Assembly (NCBI GenBank): GCA_030432015.1
Contig: JAUIHJ010000270.1
Location: forward strand, 1 to 10,028
Reading direction: 5' to 3'
Source of the DNA: a bacterium
Lineage (GTDB): Bacteria > Planctomycetota > Planctomycetia > Pirellulales > Pirellulaceae
Length of the DNA: 10,028 nt
Below, piece by piece: positions 7,081-10,028 of this stretch. Every line of letters starts with the position of its first letter. The stretch's first letter is position 1. The notes under the pieces are model-generated. The model did not search any database, was not told the DNA's origin, and saw nothing but the letters and a program-made list of their open reading frames with translations. Made by a program: the position numbers and the translations under genes.

Positions 7081-7716
7081 ATGAGCCAGGTACAGGTTGT
7101 TGAACACCCCTTGGTGAAGCATCACGTCGCACGTTTGCGTGACGCGCTCACATCGCCCGCCGAATTTCGTTTGCTTGTCCAACGGCTTGCCGTGTTGCTC
7201 GCCTACGAAGCAACTCAAGACCTGGAACTTGCGGAGGTCGAAATTCAAACGCCCCTCGCACGAACCGCAGGCAGCCAGCTAACGCAACGTATCGGCCTGG
7301 TACCGATCTTGCGCGCCGGACTGGGGATGGTCGATCCGATTCTGAATCTGATTCCTGAAGCCGAGGTCTGGCACCTGGGTCTCTATCGCGACGAGGCGAC
7401 GGCCGAACCGGTGGAATATTACAGTAAGCTGCCGCCTGGCCGCGCCGTGGACGTGGCGCTGGTGGTCGATCCGATGCTGGCAACCGGGGGCTCGGCAGTT
7501 TCCGCCCTGGCGACGCTGCGGGCGTGGGGCGTACCGCAGACTCGACTGCTTTCGCTGATCGCAGCCCCGGAGGGGATCGCGGAAGTCACGCGCAACTTCC
7601 CAGCCACGCCGGTACATGTCTGTGCGATCGACCGGCACCTCAATGATCAGCATTTCATTGTGCCCGGACTCGGCGACGCGGGAGATCGCATATTCAATAC
7701 CACCAACGAAAGCTGA
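7081..7716 (+). CDS. upp: Uracil phosphoribosyltransferase
   Basis: Upp salvages uracil by joining it to PRPP to give UMP in the cytoplasm. The 211-residue length is typical. Diagnostic stretches are HPLVKHHVARLRD at 9-21, VEIQTPLAR at 53-61, VPILRAGLGMVDPIL at 74-88, GLYRDE at 100-105 with VEYYSKLP at 111-118, the PRPP loop VVDPMLATGGSA at 128-139, LIAAPEGI at 159-166, and the uracil-binding end IVPGLGDAGDRIF at 193-205. All expected active-site motifs are intact. The stretch AIDRHLNDQH at 182-191 is a mild variant of the usual sequence before the uracil site. The gap to nupC is only six bases. Pairing a uracil-salvage enzyme with a nucleoside importer makes metabolic sense, although turning an imported nucleoside into uracil would need a phosphorylase or hydrolase not present here. 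Confidence 0.97.
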   Translation: MSQVQVVEHPLVKHHVARLRDALTSPAEFRLLVQRLAVLLAYEATQDLELAEVEIQTPLARTAGSQLTQRIGLVPILRAGLGMVDPILNLIPEAEVWHLGLYRDEATAEPVEYYSKLPPGRAVDVALVVDPMLATGGSAVSALATLRAWGVPQTRLLSLIAAPEGIAEVTRNFPATPVHVCAIDRHLNDQHFIVPGLGDAGDRIFNTTNES

Positions 7717-7722
7717 TTCGCC

Positions 7723-9012
7723 ATGCTGCAACTGACGAGCCTCTTGGGCCTGGTGGTGATGATCGGGTTGGCTTGGCTGTTGAGTTCGAATCGCCGCAAC
7801 ATCCGTTGGCGGATCGTCGTCGGTGGGCTGCTGCTGCAATTCAGTTTGGCAGGCCTCATTCTCTGGACACCGCCTGGGTTGTCGTCGCCCGTCGGGAGTT
7901 GGTTGAGCGGCGGGGTGGACGTGTTCTTTCAACACCTGGAACTCTCCGTTGCCGAGGGCTCCGGATTCTTGTTCGGGATGTACGCGCGGGATGGCGACCC
8001 CGAACTCCCGCCACCGGTTTCCCTGCTTCGGTCGTTCGCGTTTGGTGTCCTGCCGACGATCATTGTTTTTTCGTCGTTGATGTCGGTGCTCTACTACTTT
8101 GGCGTGATGCAGGCGATTGTCACCCTCATGGCTCGGGTGATGCAAAAGACCTTAGGCGTTTCAGGTGCCGAGAGCCTGTCCGCCGCGGCGAATGTATTTG
8201 TCGGCCATACCGAGGCCCCGCTGGTGATTCGCCCGTACATCGAAACGATGACCGCATCCGAATTGCACGCTGTCATGGTGGGCGGCTTCGCGACGATTTC
8301 AGGCGGCTTGCTGGCGGCATACGCCGGGATGGGGATCAACCCTGGCCATCTGGTAACGGCATCGGTGATCTCTGCACCAGCCGCCCTGCTGATCTCCAAG
8401 ATCATGCGGCCGGAATTGGAGGCTCCGCAGACGATGGGATCCGTCGTCGTTGACATTCCGCGTAAAGGGGTCAACGTGATTGAGGCCGCCGCCATCGGGG
8501 CCACTGACGGGATGAAACTGGCCTTGAATGTAGCTGCCATGCTGCTGGCCTTTCTGGCGCTGATCGCCATGCTGGATGGTGCGGTGGGCGGAGTCGGATG
8601 GATGCTGGGTTGCCGCGACGCAAGCGGCGCATCAACGTGGTCGCTGGCGACCGGGCTCGGGTACGCCTTTGCCCCGATTGCCTGGCTGATGGGGATCGAA
8701 TCCCATGATTGTCGGCACGCCGGGGAATTGCTGGGCTTGAAAACCGTTGCCAACGAATTCATTGCCTACGAGCAGTTGGGGAGGTGGCTGCGACCTGACT
8801 CAGAAGTTCAGCTCAGCCCCAGGTCAGTCCGAATCCTGACGTACGCACTTTCCGGATTCGCCAATTTCGGCGCGATTGGCATCCAAATCGGCGGTATCGG
8901 CGGTATCGCCCCGAAACGACGACCGGATCTGGCGAGATTCGGCCTACGGGCGATGATCGGCGGCGCGCTGGCCTGCTGCATGACAGCCTGCGTCGCTGGC
9001 ATGTTGAGCTAA
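7723..9012 (+). CDS. nupC: Concentrative nucleoside transporter (NupC/CNT family)
   Basis: CNT proteins import nucleosides across the inner membrane driven by a proton or sodium gradient. The 429-residue protein begins with hydrophobic helices (about residues 5-22 and 31-49). It carries the family core: a gate region from about 105, GHTEAPLVIRPYI at 161-173, TISGGLLAAYAGMGI at 191-205, NEFIAYEQL at 344-352, and ALSGFANFGAIGIQIGGIGG at 375-394 followed by the charged APKRRPDLA. Alignment from memory to the Vibrio cholerae transporter places Glu164, Glu345 and Asn381 at the ribose-contact positions. Two other contacts differ: His162 where Gln is usual, and Ala384 where Ser is usual. Substrate choice may therefore differ, which is inference. 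The start has only a weak ribosome binding site, consistent with coupling to upp six bases upstream. The gene symbol is by family. Confidence 0.94.
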   Translation: MLQLTSLLGLVVMIGLAWLLSSNRRNIRWRIVVGGLLLQFSLAGLILWTPPGLSSPVGSWLSGGVDVFFQHLELSVAEGSGFLFGMYARDGDPELPPPVSLLRSFAFGVLPTIIVFSSLMSVLYYFGVMQAIVTLMARVMQKTLGVSGAESLSAAANVFVGHTEAPLVIRPYIETMTASELHAVMVGGFATISGGLLAAYAGMGINPGHLVTASVISAPAALLISKIMRPELEAPQTMGSVVVDIPRKGVNVIEAAAIGATDGMKLALNVAAMLLAFLALIAMLDGAVGGVGWMLGCRDASGASTWSLATGLGYAFAPIAWLMGIESHDCRHAGELLGLKTVANEFIAYEQLGRWLRPDSEVQLSPRSVRILTYALSGFANFGAIGIQIGGIGGIAPKRRPDLARFGLRAMIGGALACCMTACVAGMLS

Positions 9013-9018
9013 TCGCGC

Positions 9019-9028
9019 CGGAGCTCCG
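9019..9028. repeat. Palindrome CGGAGCTCCG between convergent genes
   Basis: This perfect 10-base palindrome sits in the 23-base gap between the nupC stop and the stop of the opposing gene. Its place would suit a shared transcription end, but there is no T run on either side and it leaves no loop, so an intrinsic terminator is not supported. Confidence 0.3.
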
Positions 9029-9035
9029 CACCGTT

Positions 9036-10028
9036 CTACGCGCCAATCAACTCGTGACGCCAACGAACACTGATCCGCCCCGTAAAATAGCTGACCAGGC
9101 TCGTCAAGCAAAGCATCACGAAGCACCAAACCGAGGCACGGCCGCCGCGAAACACGTCTCCCAGGTCCAACACGCTGACCACCCAGGCATCGCTGCGCGT
9201 GATGAATGTCAAACCCAGCATCAGCGCATAGCCAGTGGCAATCACCAGGGTGACCACGGTGACCACCCACACCGTGCTCCAGTCCGGAAGCTGATGGACG
9301 TAAGCCGCGTAGGCCCCCTGCAACGCCGCTAACATCAGCACCAGATACGCCCAGCGAGCCACGCCCAACGACGTCTCGGAACGCAAATGGTCGACGATAT
9401 CCATGACCGCCGGGATCGCACTGATGCAGGCGACCGCTGCGAGCGAAATTCCAATCAGGCGGACAATTTCGATCTGATCCAACGTCGGCTGATAGCCCGG
9501 CAAGGGCCCCGCCGGGACCGTGGTCGGAGGATGAAGTGGTGGGTTGGCATCCTGGGATGAAACATCGGCGGTCGATGACGACGCCGGTGTAGCGGCAGCC
9601 AAGTACGGGGGCGGTGGCACCGGTTCCGATGAAGGTCGAACCGATGTCGAACCCGAGGACGCATGGGCCTTCGGAACGACCGCGGGGCCCGTCGGCGACG
9701 CCGGTGGTCGTGACTCCGGCGGCGGTTGAACTGGCGGCGACTGGGGCGCCGTGGGTATCACTGCCGGGGGTGATGGAGGTGGTGGAGGCGGAGATGGTGA
9801 CGAAGTGGCCGGTCGGACCTGAGCCGGCTTTGACACCGGCGGCTTCGACACCGGCGGATTAGACAACGGCGGCTTTGACACCGGCGGATTCGACATGAGA
9901 GGCTTGGCTTGCGGCGGCGTGGCTTGCGACGCCTGAGAATCCGGCGACAGTGATTGGGATGGCCGGACTTGCGGTCGATCACCTTCCTGTGGATCTGATT
10001 TCTCGACGGCGACGGGCGGCGTCACGGG
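9036..10028 (-). CDS. Proline-rich membrane protein, 5' end outside the window
   Basis: The frame is open through the right edge: the last visible codons read P-V-T-P-P, so the GTG at 10025 need not be the start. At least 330 residues are visible. Residues 1-180, counted from that GTG, are dominated by Pro, Ser, Ala and Thr and look disordered. They include five PVSKP-like units at 43-67 and a polyproline stretch near 78-87. Four probable membrane helices follow at about 187-209, 224-244, 251-275 and 298-316, with HQLPDWSTVW between helices two and three and a basic end (RWRHEL). The helical part resembles no family I can name. Planctomycete proteins often join an N-terminal zinc ribbon to such a linker and membrane domain, so a ribbon beyond the edge is possible but unseen. 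The gene converges on nupC. The long proline run implies dependence on elongation factor P. Confidence 0.8.
   Translation of the reverse strand, partial: PVTPPVAVEKSDPQEGDRPQVRPSQSLSPDSQASQATPPQAKPLMSNPPVSKPPLSNPPVSKPPVSKPAQVRPATSSPSPPPPPPSPPAVIPTAPQSPPVQPPPESRPPASPTGPAVVPKAHASSGSTSVRPSSEPVPPPPYLAAATPASSSTADVSSQDANPPLHPPTTVPAGPLPGYQPTLDQIEIVRLIGISLAAVACISAIPAVMDIVDHLRSETSLGVARWAYLVLMLAALQGAYAAYVHQLPDWSTVWVVTVVTLVIATGYALMLGLTFITRSDAWVVSVLDLGDVFRGGRASVWCFVMLCLTSLVSYFTGRISVRWRHELIGA
9826..9900 (-). repeat. Five tandem 15-base units in the proline-rich gene
   Basis: Five consecutive 15-base units (plus-strand form GGCTTTGACACCGGC with variants) begin at 9826, 9841, 9856, 9871 and 9886. Units one and four are identical, unit two differs by one base, and units three and five are more diverged. 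On the coding strand each gives a pentapeptide of the form PVSKP, PLSNP or LMSNP. The unit length keeps the frame, so copy number can change without breaking the gene. Confidence 0.85.

Noticed and set aside
7279..8145. 288-codon minus-strand open frame opposite upp and nupC
   Set aside because: It spans two clear genes on the other strand, and its Gln, His and Arg-rich sequence is typical of an antisense shadow in GC-rich DNA.
8889..8906. Two adjacent copies of ATCGGCGGT in nupC
   Set aside because: They encode the conserved GGIGG stretch of the transporter family, so codon repetition over a repeated peptide explains them.

Overview
The window reads as an ordinary, gene-dense stretch of a Gram-negative bacterial chromosome that is GC-rich by eye. 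Two lipid A genes (lpxD, lpxI) imply an outer membrane. Three further features suggest, but do not prove, a member of the Planctomycetota (a Pirellula/Rhodopirellula-like organism): lpxI rather than lpxH, a long proline-rich membrane protein, and a lineage-specific-looking hypothetical protein. The assignment rests on general family knowledge and protein style, with no marker gene behind it. I see no insertion sequence, integrase, tRNA, rRNA, CRISPR array or clear sign of recent transfer.

Left part (1-4003). pdxJ (vitamin B6 synthesis) runs rightward from the left edge and converges on a leftward block. That block reads, in transcription order, an unrecognised 299-residue protein (4003-3104), a 305-base gap with a possible promoter, then lpxD and lpxI. 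lpxD and lpxI overlap or nearly abut and encode two consecutive steps of the pathway as commonly drawn (LpxD, then LpxH/LpxI), so they look co-transcribed.

Middle (4004-4378). A divergent intergenic region separates the leftward block from a rightward operon. It holds two inverted repeats in the presumed speA leader, a weak promoter candidate, and on the minus strand a tiny CPNCG-containing reading frame that overlaps the start of the 299-residue gene across a run of seven A.

Right part (4379-9012). The rightward set is speA (arginine decarboxylase, polyamine synthesis), a zinc-ribbon plus TerB-like protein, upp (uracil phosphoribosyltransferase) and nupC (a concentrative nucleoside transporter). 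Gaps are 9, 32 and 6 bases, so one transcript is likely. upp and nupC together make a pyrimidine salvage pair. Two substrate-contact positions of the transporter appear to be changed from the family consensus.

Right edge (9036-10028). A leftward gene converges on nupC. It encodes about 180 residues of proline-rich, repeat-bearing sequence followed by four probable membrane helices, and its 5' end lies outside the window.

I found no convincing new biological system. The best leads are the unknown 299-residue protein with its small upstream frame, the TerB-like protein embedded in a metabolic operon, the variant transporter site, and the proline-rich membrane protein.
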